Under the pieces are notes generated by a model, which had not been told where the DNA came from, ran no database searches, and saw only the letters and a list, made by a program, of their open reading frames with translations. Made by a program: the position numbers and the translations under genes. DNA of 64,000 nt from Bifidobacterium panos (GTDB taxonomy: Bacteria > Actinomycetota > Actinomycetes > Actinomycetales > Bifidobacteriaceae): assembly GCF_012932445.1 (NCBI RefSeq), contig NZ_JAAIIJ010000003.1, forward strand, positions 1-64,000, read 5' to 3'. Each line of letters opens with the position of its first letter. The stretch's first letter is position 1. Shown here one piece after another: positions 17,802 to 27,431 of the stretch.

Positions 17802-18959
17802 ATGGAATGCATGAAGAGCATCGACACACCACTGGCACCGCGCATCGACGGGTTCGCGTTCGTGCGCGCGCTCGGGGCGGGGTCGACGGCCAATGTATAT
17901 CTGTATCGACAGCTCGACTCGAACCGCCTGGCGGCAATCAAGGTGAGCCGCGAATCACTCGACCCGGCCATCGCGGCGCGATTCGCCAAGGAAGCCGACA
18001 TGATGGCCCGGCTGTCAAGCCACCCCCACATCCTGTCCGTCTACGGCACCGGAGTCACCTCGAGGGGCCTGGGATACATCATTGCCGAATATGCCCCCGG
18101 CGGCACATACAAGGAACTCACGCAAACGCAGCCCCTGACTTGCGAACAGATGCTTGATCTGGGCGTCAAGCTGTGCGGCGCGCTGGCCGAGGCGCATCGC
18201 GCGGGCATCATCCATCGCGACATCAAGACCAGCAATATCCTCGTCACTGCGGACGGGTTGCCTGCCCTGGCCGATTTCGGCATTGCCAGCACCATCTATG
18301 ACAAGACGTTCACCGGCTATTCGCTACCGTGGGCGTCGCCGGAGGTGCTGTGCGGCCACGCGGGGCGCGAGACGGCGGACATCTATTCGCTGGGCGCCAC
18401 GCTGTATGCCACGCTGGTGGGCGAGTCGCCGTTTGAATATGGCTACCGGCCGCGCTCCTCAAGCGAGCTGGCCCAACTGATCATCAACAGTCCCGTGCCG
18501 CCTTTCAACGGATCCGACACCGACGTGCCGGCGGATATCGGCAAAGCGTTATACCGCGCCATGGAGAAGCGCCCGGACGAGCGTTACCACTGCGCGCTTG
18601 ACTTCGGCCGCGAACTGCAACGCCTCCAACAAACGCACTTCGGGCATATAACCCCGATTACGGCCGAGGGGGTGATGCCTTACCCCGAGCAACGAACCGC
18701 GCCCTCGCAAGCAACCATAGCCAAGAGTGCGAAAAGCCGCGCTTGGGCAAAGCCCGTTGCCGTTCTCCTCCTCATCATCGTCGCGCTGACTGCGCTCGCA
18801 TGTTTGTTCGCGTTCGTCGTCGTGCCGCGCATGGATTCGGCCCCCATCGGCAAACGCACGCAAATCATCGCGCCGGAGACCCGCAATGAACCAGACAGGA
18901 CTTTGGTGGCATCATACGTGTGCGCCGAGCGTGCCGGGAAGCATGGGGGTGCATCATGA
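17802..18959 (+). CDS. pkb2: Membrane serine/threonine protein kinase (PFNA-cluster kinase)
   Basis: 385 residues. Hanks-type kinase with glycine loop GAGSTANV (25-32), invariant Lys47 in AAIK, catalytic loop HRDIKTSN with Asp140, DFG at 158-160 and ASPE in the activation segment, so it should be active. A single helix at about 318-341 is followed by only 44 extracytoplasmic residues; there are no PASTA repeats, so this is not the PknB that senses cell-wall fragments. Its neighbours identify it as the kinase of the PFNA cluster described in bifidobacteria. Its stop overlaps the FN3 gene's ATG by four bases. No strong RBS precedes the ATG at 17802; the ATG at 17811 is an alternative. Confidence 0.88.
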   Translation: MECMKSIDTPLAPRIDGFAFVRALGAGSTANVYLYRQLDSNRLAAIKVSRESLDPAIAARFAKEADMMARLSSHPHILSVYGTGVTSRGLGYIIAEYAPGGTYKELTQTQPLTCEQMLDLGVKLCGALAEAHRAGIIHRDIKTSNILVTADGLPALADFGIASTIYDKTFTGYSLPWASPEVLCGHAGRETADIYSLGATLYATLVGESPFEYGYRPRSSSELAQLIINSPVPPFNGSDTDVPADIGKALYRAMEKRPDERYHCALDFGRELQRLQQTHFGHITPITAEGVMPYPEQRTAPSQATIAKSAKSRAWAKPVAVLLLIIVALTALACLFAFVVVPRMDSAPIGKRTQIIAPETRNEPDRTLVASYVCAERAGKHGGAS

Positions 18960-21900
18960 GGCAATCGCCGCAGACGCGCACGCACATGCAACAAGCGAGG
19001 GCGCTGGTGCAGCGGCTACTGGCCGCGGGCAAGCGCAAGTGGGTGGCTCCCGTGGCCGTCCTGTTGCTGATCCTCGCCGTTATCGCCGGGGCCATCATCG
19101 TCAGTTCCGTCACACAACAGCATGTGCAACTGGACGACGGCACGGTGTGGGTCACGTCGCTACAGCACCGCAAGGCCGCGCGGTTCAACGTCAAACTGAA
19201 GCAGGCCGATGCCGCGATTTCCTCGCCGGCCCAGAAGTTCGACGTGGCCCAGCACGATTCGGACACCCTGCTCTATGAGGGAAGCAAAGCCTCCTGTATC
19301 AAAGCCTCCACCATCAGCGTGAACGGCAGCGCCGAAACCGGCGGCAATGCCGTCACGATGATTGGCGGCGGCACGGCGGCTTTTCTCAACACCAAGAACG
19401 GCAACGTGTGGGCGGGCAAGGCCGGCGACGCCGCCTCAATCTCCCCGGCGAGCGCGCAGCCGAAGATGAAACTTGGCACGGGCGGCTTGGCCGTGGTGGA
19501 CAGCGATGGCGAGGTGTGGGGATATCGCCCGTCGGACGGCATGGTGCTCAAGCTCGCCAATCCAACCGACACACGGGCGGTGGAAACCAAATCGATCACC
19601 GGCGGCGAGCGGCTTGAGGCCAGTTCGTTCACCGTGGTGAGCGGCACTCCGGTCGTCGTTTCGGGCAAACGGCTGGTGTTCAAGGGCGGCGAGGTGAGCC
19701 TCGACGTCGATGGGCGGTTGGTTTTGCAATCGCCCGCGGTGGACGGCGAACAGTCCGGATGGGTGGCCGTGGCCAGCCCCAGCGGGTTAATCACGGTGAA
19801 TCTGAACGAAGCGAACCCCAAGCCGTTCGCACTGACGTCCGGCGGGAAGGGCGAACCGGCGCAACCGGTGTCCTCGGGCGGATGCGTGCACGCGGCGTTC
19901 AGCCAGAACGCCAATAATTACGTGCGCGTGTGTTCCGTGCGGGACACCGAGGCGGAATACAACACGCTTAAGCAAGTGAACGCCAGTTCCCAGCTGGTGC
20001 TGCGCGCCAACCACCGTCAAGTGATATTGAACGACGTGATCAATGGCAACGTGTGGAACCCCAAGGATTCGACCAACGTCATCAAAATACAGTGGAACAC
20101 CATCCAAACCGAACAGCGCGAACAGGAGCAGCTCAACAACGATTCGGCCAGCAACCGGCGCGATTTCGCCAAAACCTGCTCCACACAGTCCGGCCAGATC
20201 AAAGCGCAGGACGACGATTTCGGCGCGCGCGTCGGCAGTCGGCAGATTCTCGATGTATTGCGCAACGACGAGCAAACCGATTGTTCGGTGCTGCGCATCA
20301 CCCGCGCAAACGCCCCGGCCGGCGGCAACGTGTCCGTTTGGCCCATATATGACGGGCGCTACTTGCAGTTTGATGCCTCGAACGCGCATGCGGGTTCGGC
20401 GAGTTTCTCCTATGAGATTTCGGACGGGCACGGCCAAAGTTCCACGGCCACCGTGCATGTGAGCCTGACGGACGGCGCCAATCGTGCGCCCACGCAGAGC
20501 GACATGCCGCCCGAAGTGTCGCTCGAGCAGGGCGCGACATACACGATGAACGCACTCGGTTCGTTCACCGACCCGGACGGTGACCCATTGACGTTGGTTT
20601 CGGCCACGGCCAACAACAGCGATCAGGTCACGATCACCACGCGTGCGGACGGGCAACTGGTGTTCAACGCCGGCGCCGCGACTTCCGGGCGCATCGGCGT
20701 TGAGGTGACCGCTTCGGACGGGGAGGCTGTCGGCACCGGCATGGCGTATTTCTCAATCAAACCGGCGAACACCCTGGCCGCCGACATCGACCCGGTGGTC
20801 ACATCCACCTTGCCTGACACCGACACGACCATCGAACTCAAGCAATACGTGCACGGCACCAGTGCGCAACCGGCGCAACTTTCGTCAGTCGAGCCTCCCA
20901 GCGGCACGCGCACGACGATGAACGCCGCCGACATGACCATCCAGTTCACCGCCACGCAGACCGGCACATATTACGTGCCCTACACCATCACCCAAGGTTC
21001 GATGCCAGCCACCGGTTTGGCGCGCGTGGAAGTGCAGCCCTCGGCCAAGGAATCCTCTAAACCGATCGCCTCGAACGACGTGGCGCTGCTCGGCTCCGAC
21101 AACACCGCCATCGTCGAACCGCTGAACAACGACATTGATCCGATGGGCGGCGTGCTATCGATCACCAGCGTGAGCGCCGAGGCGAGCAGCGGCATTAAAA
21201 CCGGCTTGGTGGGCCACAAGCGTGTGTATCTGATGGCTCGGCAGACGCCGACCAAACCGGTGAAGGTGTCATATACCGTGGCGAATGCGGTCGGCACCGC
21301 CACTGGCACCATCACACTGCAACCGCCGGCGCTATCGGCCACCAACTCGGTGCCGAAGGCCGGTAACGTGAACGCGCAGGTGCGCACCGGGGGCATTGTG
21401 TCGGTGGATGTGCTCGACCATGTGAATTATTCCGATGGCACGACCGTCAAGTTGTGCAGCGACCTGCAAACCGACAAGGCCACATTCAAGGGACTGGCCT
21501 TCGTTTCCGGCAATACCGTGCGCTATCAGGCTCCCGACGAACCGGGGGTTTATCCAATCACCTATACAGTCAAAGACAATCTGGGCAATGCCGCTTCGGG
21601 CACCATCACCGTGACCGTGCACAAGAAAAACGCCGAGGGCAAGGCTGCGCCCACCCCGCACGACGTCGAAGCGCAGGTGGCCGCCGGGCAGAAAGTGCGT
21701 ATTCCGATCACACTCACCGGCATCGATGCGGATGGTGACGACGACCAGTTGCTGGGCTTGGGCAACAAGGCACCGCAACTGGGCCGCATCACCGAAGTGG
21801 GTGCCGACTATCTGATCTACGAGGCGTATGAGGATTCCTCCGGCACCGACACCTTCTCGTATGCCGTGGAGGATTGGACGGGTCAACGCGCCCAGGCGCG

Positions 21901-24900
21901 GATTTGCGTGGGCGTGTTCCAAGGTACATCCGATTCCGGCGTGGTGGCGCGCGACGACAGCGTTACGCTGCGCCCCAACACCGCAGCCACCGTGCCTGTC
22001 GCGCTCAACGACATCTGCGGATACAACGCCGAACTGAGCGTTGAGAAGAAACTGGAAACCCAAGGGATTGACAGCGCCGAGGTGAGGGACAATATGGTCA
22101 GTTTCACCGCACCTTCGCAGCCCGGAACCAGCTATATCATCTACACAATCAAAGACAAGGCCGGCTTGCAGGATACGGGAACACTGACAGTCAACGTCGA
22201 TCCGAACGCCCCGATCGAAGCGCCCGACGCCTATGATTATCGCGTTCCTTCCGCCGCCACCATCGACAAGACAAGCGTGGACGTGGACGTGAGCCAGTGG
22301 ATCGCCAACCCATCCGGCACCTCGGACGAGCTGGAGGTCGGTGTCGACTCGTCCGCCAAAGACCATGCACGTGTCAAAGGCGGCAACCATTCCACCGTCA
22401 TCACCGTGGATCTGACCGACGAGGCTCGCGCCGTGCCATATACGGTGACGAACACGACCCATGGCCTCACGTCGACGGCATTCATTCAAGTGCCGGCCTA
22501 CGGTGTGTTTCCACCGGCGCTCCGTCCGAAAGCGCCCGCACTGAAGGTGGGTGCGGGCGGGACCATCGAAATCGATATCGCCGATTATGTGCGCGTGGGT
22601 GCCGGCAAAACGCCATACGTGGATGGAGCCGACGGCGTGAGCGCCACCAAGGCGGCCAATGGCGACCTGTACGTGGACGAGGGCAGGCTCAAGTTCACCG
22701 CTGCCAAGGATTATGCCGGCCCGGCTTCAATCACGTTTACCGCGGCGGATGGCAAGCGCGGAAAAGACAAGGCCACAATCATCAACACTGCCGTGCTCAC
22801 CTTGCCGATTACGGTGGTCGGACGCGACGTGCCGGCTCCGACGTTCTCCTCCCCCGTCATCGACGTGGCGGCTGGCGAAGAGGCCACGACCATCGACCTG
22901 AAAGCCCTGACGCACAGCCCGAATGAGGCCTATGAGGATGATAAGGAATACACCTATTCAGGTGGCGGCACATCAGGCAAGATAACCGCAAGCGTTTCGA
23001 CGGCGGGGCTGATGCTGGTCAAGGCGGAGCAAAACGCCTCGCCCGGCACCACCGTCAACGTGCCCGTCCAAATCACCTATGCCAAGGGGAGCTTGAACGC
23101 CGGCGTAAGCGTGCGCGTGGTCGCCTCTTCCCGCCCTTTGGCGCGCGTCGGCGACAAAACGGTGAAGCTCAAAGCCGGAACGTCCGAAACGGTGAACCTG
23201 TTTGACGGCGCTTATAACCCGTTCCCTGAAACGCCGCTACGCGCGGCGAAATGCGCCAGCGACGACAACTCGAAACTGCTGGTCGTCTGCGATGCTTCCG
23301 GCAGCATCACCATCAGCGCCGCGAAGAACATCGGCGCGAGCTCCAACAGGGTGATTGCCACCGTAGAGGATGGCACCGGTGCCGAGGATCGTAAAGTCAC
23401 CGGCGCAATCACCGTATCCGTGGTTGATCGGCCGGAAGCGCCGCTGCTGTCGCCGGTCGACGCGAAAGCGCGGGACGGGGCTGTCGATCTTGCATGGACG
23501 CCGAATTCCGCCAACGGCAGCCCGATCACCGAATACGAGGTGACGTATAGCGGGCCGAGCGCGGGCACCAAATCGTGCGGCGCCGCAACCACTTGCAAGG
23601 TCACGGATTTGACGAACGGGCAGACCTACACCTTCACGGTGCGTGCCAAAAACGAGGTCGGTTGGTCCCAATATTCCAACGCCACCACCGGCAAACCCGA
23701 CAAGGTGCCCGGCGCTCCGGGCGACGTGAGCGTTATGGGCGGCAAGAATGCGCTCACCGTCAATTGGCAGGCACCGCAAGGCAAGTTCAGTGCGCCGACC
23801 GGATACAACGTCACCATTATCGGGCCGAACGGCTGGACGGATAGGCATACCGGTGTGACAGGCACCTCGGATCGGTTCGACATCAGCGACAACGTGCTGT
23901 CGACCGGCACCTCATTCACCGCAAACGTCACAGCCATCAACGAGGTCGGCGAAAGCGCCGCGGGCACGGGCAGCGGAGGCGACGTCTATGGCAAGCCCGA
24001 TGACCTGACCTTGAGCTTGCATCAGGATGGCGACACCGTGACCGGCACCGTGCAAACCCACGCCATGCGAGGCAACAGCTGCCAAGTCCTGACGGCGGAC
24101 CGCAGCGAAGCAGACGGTCTCGACTGCGATACCAAGCGGTTCTCGTTTTCCTTGAACAACGACGATTTCTTCACCGACATCACGGTAACCGTCACGATGA
24201 CCACCGATCAAGGCATCAAGGTCAGCGGCAAGCAATCGATACAGCCCCATGCCGCAATCGGCACGGTCGGCTTCGACGCTCCCGACGCCAACGACGACAA
24301 GTGCGAGATGAGCTGGCACATCGACGGCAAAGTCGATGAAGTCGAAGCCGAATTGGGCGGCAATACAAGCGAGGCACATACCGGCAGGTTGGAATACACT
24401 CCACAGCCGTGGACCGTCTGCGCGATCGGAACGGTTACACCGAAGCTCAATGGGGTTTCCGCAAGTCCATCGAGCTCCCCGCAGGATTCCACCATGCTCA
24501 AACCCAAGGCCGCCATCGAACAACCGACGTCGGCGACATGGGTCGACCGCGATCACATCGCCATAGAAGGCACCTATCCCAATGCGTATGGCCGCGATGT
24601 CAACGTTTCGGTTGAAATCAATGGGGAAGCCTTCAGCTGGCGCAACGGGGAGACGATTGACGTTTCCGGCCTTGCCAACGCCGACAGTTATACGTTGCAG
24701 CAGATAACAGTGTCCGACGCCAAAGGCGATACCGCCCTCGACAACAGTCAGGATTGCCGCATAACCATAAGCGGCACCCGCCCCATCACGGCAAATGCAG
24801 GCGGACATTATGCTTCGGCCCGGCTGTTGAGCCGCATCACCGAGCAGCAGATATGGACGGAAGGCCGCGATGCGCGAGACGGAGCCGCAACATTGCTCGC

Positions 24901-24958
24901 CGCCACCACTTCAACGGCGGATAGCCGACAGAACACCCGCCAACGGCAACGATCATGA
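18956..24958 (+). CDS. fn3: Giant single-pass membrane protein with Ig-like and two fibronectin type III domains (PFNA-cluster FN3)
   Basis: 2000 residues. A short basic cytoplasmic tail is followed by one helix at about 29-51, placing the rest outside. Residues about 60-420 look like a beta-propeller-type region (repeated VWxxxxxD blades). A long series of bacterial Ig/cadherin-like domains follows, with NRAPTQSD and DPDGDPL as typical linker motifs, to about 1485. Two FN3 domains lie at about 1490-1680, shown by ITEYEVTYSG and TNGQTYTFTVRAKNEVG. The last 300 residues are further beta-rich domains. FN3 fragments of the B. longum homologue have been reported to bind a human cytokine; that is literature knowledge, not visible here. 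ATG at 18956 is coupled to the kinase stop and preceded by a G-rich RBS. Confidence 0.85.
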   Translation: MRQSPQTRTHMQQARALVQRLLAAGKRKWVAPVAVLLLILAVIAGAIIVSSVTQQHVQLDDGTVWVTSLQHRKAARFNVKLKQADAAISSPAQKFDVAQHDSDTLLYEGSKASCIKASTISVNGSAETGGNAVTMIGGGTAAFLNTKNGNVWAGKAGDAASISPASAQPKMKLGTGGLAVVDSDGEVWGYRPSDGMVLKLANPTDTRAVETKSITGGERLEASSFTVVSGTPVVVSGKRLVFKGGEVSLDVDGRLVLQSPAVDGEQSGWVAVASPSGLITVNLNEANPKPFALTSGGKGEPAQPVSSGGCVHAAFSQNANNYVRVCSVRDTEAEYNTLKQVNASSQLVLRANHRQVILNDVINGNVWNPKDSTNVIKIQWNTIQTEQREQEQLNNDSASNRRDFAKTCSTQSGQIKAQDDDFGARVGSRQILDVLRNDEQTDCSVLRITRANAPAGGNVSVWPIYDGRYLQFDASNAHAGSASFSYEISDGHGQSSTATVHVSLTDGANRAPTQSDMPPEVSLEQGATYTMNALGSFTDPDGDPLTLVSATANNSDQVTITTRADGQLVFNAGAATSGRIGVEVTASDGEAVGTGMAYFSIKPANTLAADIDPVVTSTLPDTDTTIELKQYVHGTSAQPAQLSSVEPPSGTRTTMNAADMTIQFTATQTGTYYVPYTITQGSMPATGLARVEVQPSAKESSKPIASNDVALLGSDNTAIVEPLNNDIDPMGGVLSITSVSAEASSGIKTGLVGHKRVYLMARQTPTKPVKVSYTVANAVGTATGTITLQPPALSATNSVPKAGNVNAQVRTGGIVSVDVLDHVNYSDGTTVKLCSDLQTDKATFKGLAFVSGNTVRYQAPDEPGVYPITYTVKDNLGNAASGTITVTVHKKNAEGKAAPTPHDVEAQVAAGQKVRIPITLTGIDADGDDDQLLGLGNKAPQLGRITEVGADYLIYEAYEDSSGTDTFSYAVEDWTGQRAQARICVGVFQGTSDSGVVARDDSVTLRPNTAATVPVALNDICGYNAELSVEKKLETQGIDSAEVRDNMVSFTAPSQPGTSYIIYTIKDKAGLQDTGTLTVNVDPNAPIEAPDAYDYRVPSAATIDKTSVDVDVSQWIANPSGTSDELEVGVDSSAKDHARVKGGNHSTVITVDLTDEARAVPYTVTNTTHGLTSTAFIQVPAYGVFPPALRPKAPALKVGAGGTIEIDIADYVRVGAGKTPYVDGADGVSATKAANGDLYVDEGRLKFTAAKDYAGPASITFTAADGKRGKDKATIINTAVLTLPITVVGRDVPAPTFSSPVIDVAAGEEATTIDLKALTHSPNEAYEDDKEYTYSGGGTSGKITASVSTAGLMLVKAEQNASPGTTVNVPVQITYAKGSLNAGVSVRVVASSRPLARVGDKTVKLKAGTSETVNLFDGAYNPFPETPLRAAKCASDDNSKLLVVCDASGSITISAAKNIGASSNRVIATVEDGTGAEDRKVTGAITVSVVDRPEAPLLSPVDAKARDGAVDLAWTPNSANGSPITEYEVTYSGPSAGTKSCGAATTCKVTDLTNGQTYTFTVRAKNEVGWSQYSNATTGKPDKVPGAPGDVSVMGGKNALTVNWQAPQGKFSAPTGYNVTIIGPNGWTDRHTGVTGTSDRFDISDNVLSTGTSFTANVTAINEVGESAAGTGSGGDVYGKPDDLTLSLHQDGDTVTGTVQTHAMRGNSCQVLTADRSEADGLDCDTKRFSFSLNNDDFFTDITVTVTMTTDQGIKVSGKQSIQPHAAIGTVGFDAPDANDDKCEMSWHIDGKVDEVEAELGGNTSEAHTGRLEYTPQPWTVCAIGTVTPKLNGVSASPSSSPQDSTMLKPKAAIEQPTSATWVDRDHIAIEGTYPNAYGRDVNVSVEINGEAFSWRNGETIDVSGLANADSYTLQQITVSDAKGDTALDNSQDCRITISGTRPITANAGGHYASARLLSRITEQQIWTEGRDARDGAATLLAATTSTADSRQNTRQRQRS

Positions 24959-24972
24959 AGGAGAGCACGAGC

Positions 24973-26232
<1,260 letters not shown>

Positions 26233-26234
26233 CC

Positions 26235-27431
26235 ATGCACGAAAGACCGCAACCCGCCCTCAAACGCTTATGGCGCAAAGCCCGCCGCTCGATCACGGCT
26301 TATATCTCCCCGCTGGGATGGGCCGTAGCCATTGCGAGCGCGATATGCGCGGCGGCCTTCTTCGCGTTGGGTTGGCATGAATTGCTCGCCTTCGGTGTCA
26401 CGGGTGCAACGATGATGTTGGCCGCCGTCGTGCTTTCGCTGGGCAATACGTCGTTCGGCGCCTCAATCAGTCTGTCGAAACCCCGCGTGCGAGTGGGCGA
26501 CACCGCATTGGTGAGCGTCACTGTCTGCAATCCCGGCAATGCGCCCACTGCATCCGCGCGCGCCGACTTGCCTATCGAAGAGACGCGCAAGCGCTTTTCC
26601 ATTCCCATGCTCGCGCCCGGCCAGTCAAAGCAGATCGAGACGCGGCTCCACGCCGTCTCGCGCGCGGTATTGCCCGTCGGCCCATTGACGATACACAAAG
26701 GGGACCCGTTTGGGTTGATTCGCCACGAGAAAAAGCTGACCGAACGCCTCACCCTGTTCATTCACCCTGCCATCGTGCCGCTCGGCACACTCAACGCCGG
26801 CCAGACGCGCGATCTCGAGGGGCAGCCCAGCGGCCAGATTGCCAGCGACGATCTTGATTTCCAGCACTTACGCGAATACGAGCCGGGCGACGATATGCGC
26901 AACGTGCACTGGCTGAGCTGCGCGAAAACCGGCGAACTGATGATCCGCCAATACGAAGTCACGCGCCGCACCGACACTTCGCTGACCATCGCCGTGAATC
27001 CCGAGGAATACGCCAGCGCCGAGGAGTTCGAGCTGGCAGTGTCCGTCCATGCTTCCATCGGCGTGCGCTGCCTTGCGCAGAGCCGCCCGCTGACCACGCA
27101 CGCCGGCCGCACACACGCCACCGCCCAATCACCGATGACCTTTCTTGATTCCTGCAGCGCCATCACGCCGCAACGCGCTGACAACCCGAATCTGATGCAA
27201 GGCACGCTTGAGCACACGCCCGACGCCTCCCTGTATTTCCTTACCGTGGGGTCGCTTCGTGATGTGGACGGCATCAAACGCATGGCGATGGCTCTGCCGA
27301 AATCCGCGTCATGCATGGTCTTGCAGGTCGCGTTCGGGGCACCGCGTGCGATCCGCCGCTTCCCTGCTTTCGCCTTGGCCACGGTAGGCGATTTGAATGA
27401 TCTGCCGCTGATCATGGGGGTGCTCGCATGA
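26235..27431 (+). CDS. DUF58 domain membrane protein
   Basis: 398 residues. Two N-terminal helices (about 25-75) precede an Ig-like periplasm-side segment and the DUF58 core, with DFQHLREYEPGDDMRNVHW matching the family's hallmark LRxYxPGDxxRxIxW. The C-terminal part is VWA-like. DUF58 proteins pair with MoxR ATPases and transglutaminase-like membrane proteins, the arrangement seen here. Its function is inferred to be envelope-related assembly or activation; no reaction is known. It starts two bases after the MoxR stop, and its own stop overlaps the next gene's ATG by four bases. The longer frame reading in from 26043 has no RBS and overlaps MoxR, so it is discarded. Confidence 0.88.
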   Translation: MHERPQPALKRLWRKARRSITAYISPLGWAVAIASAICAAAFFALGWHELLAFGVTGATMMLAAVVLSLGNTSFGASISLSKPRVRVGDTALVSVTVCNPGNAPTASARADLPIEETRKRFSIPMLAPGQSKQIETRLHAVSRAVLPVGPLTIHKGDPFGLIRHEKKLTERLTLFIHPAIVPLGTLNAGQTRDLEGQPSGQIASDDLDFQHLREYEPGDDMRNVHWLSCAKTGELMIRQYEVTRRTDTSLTIAVNPEEYASAEEFELAVSVHASIGVRCLAQSRPLTTHAGRTHATAQSPMTFLDSCSAITPQRADNPNLMQGTLEHTPDASLYFLTVGSLRDVDGIKRMAMALPKSASCMVLQVAFGAPRAIRRFPAFALATVGDLNDLPLIMGVLA

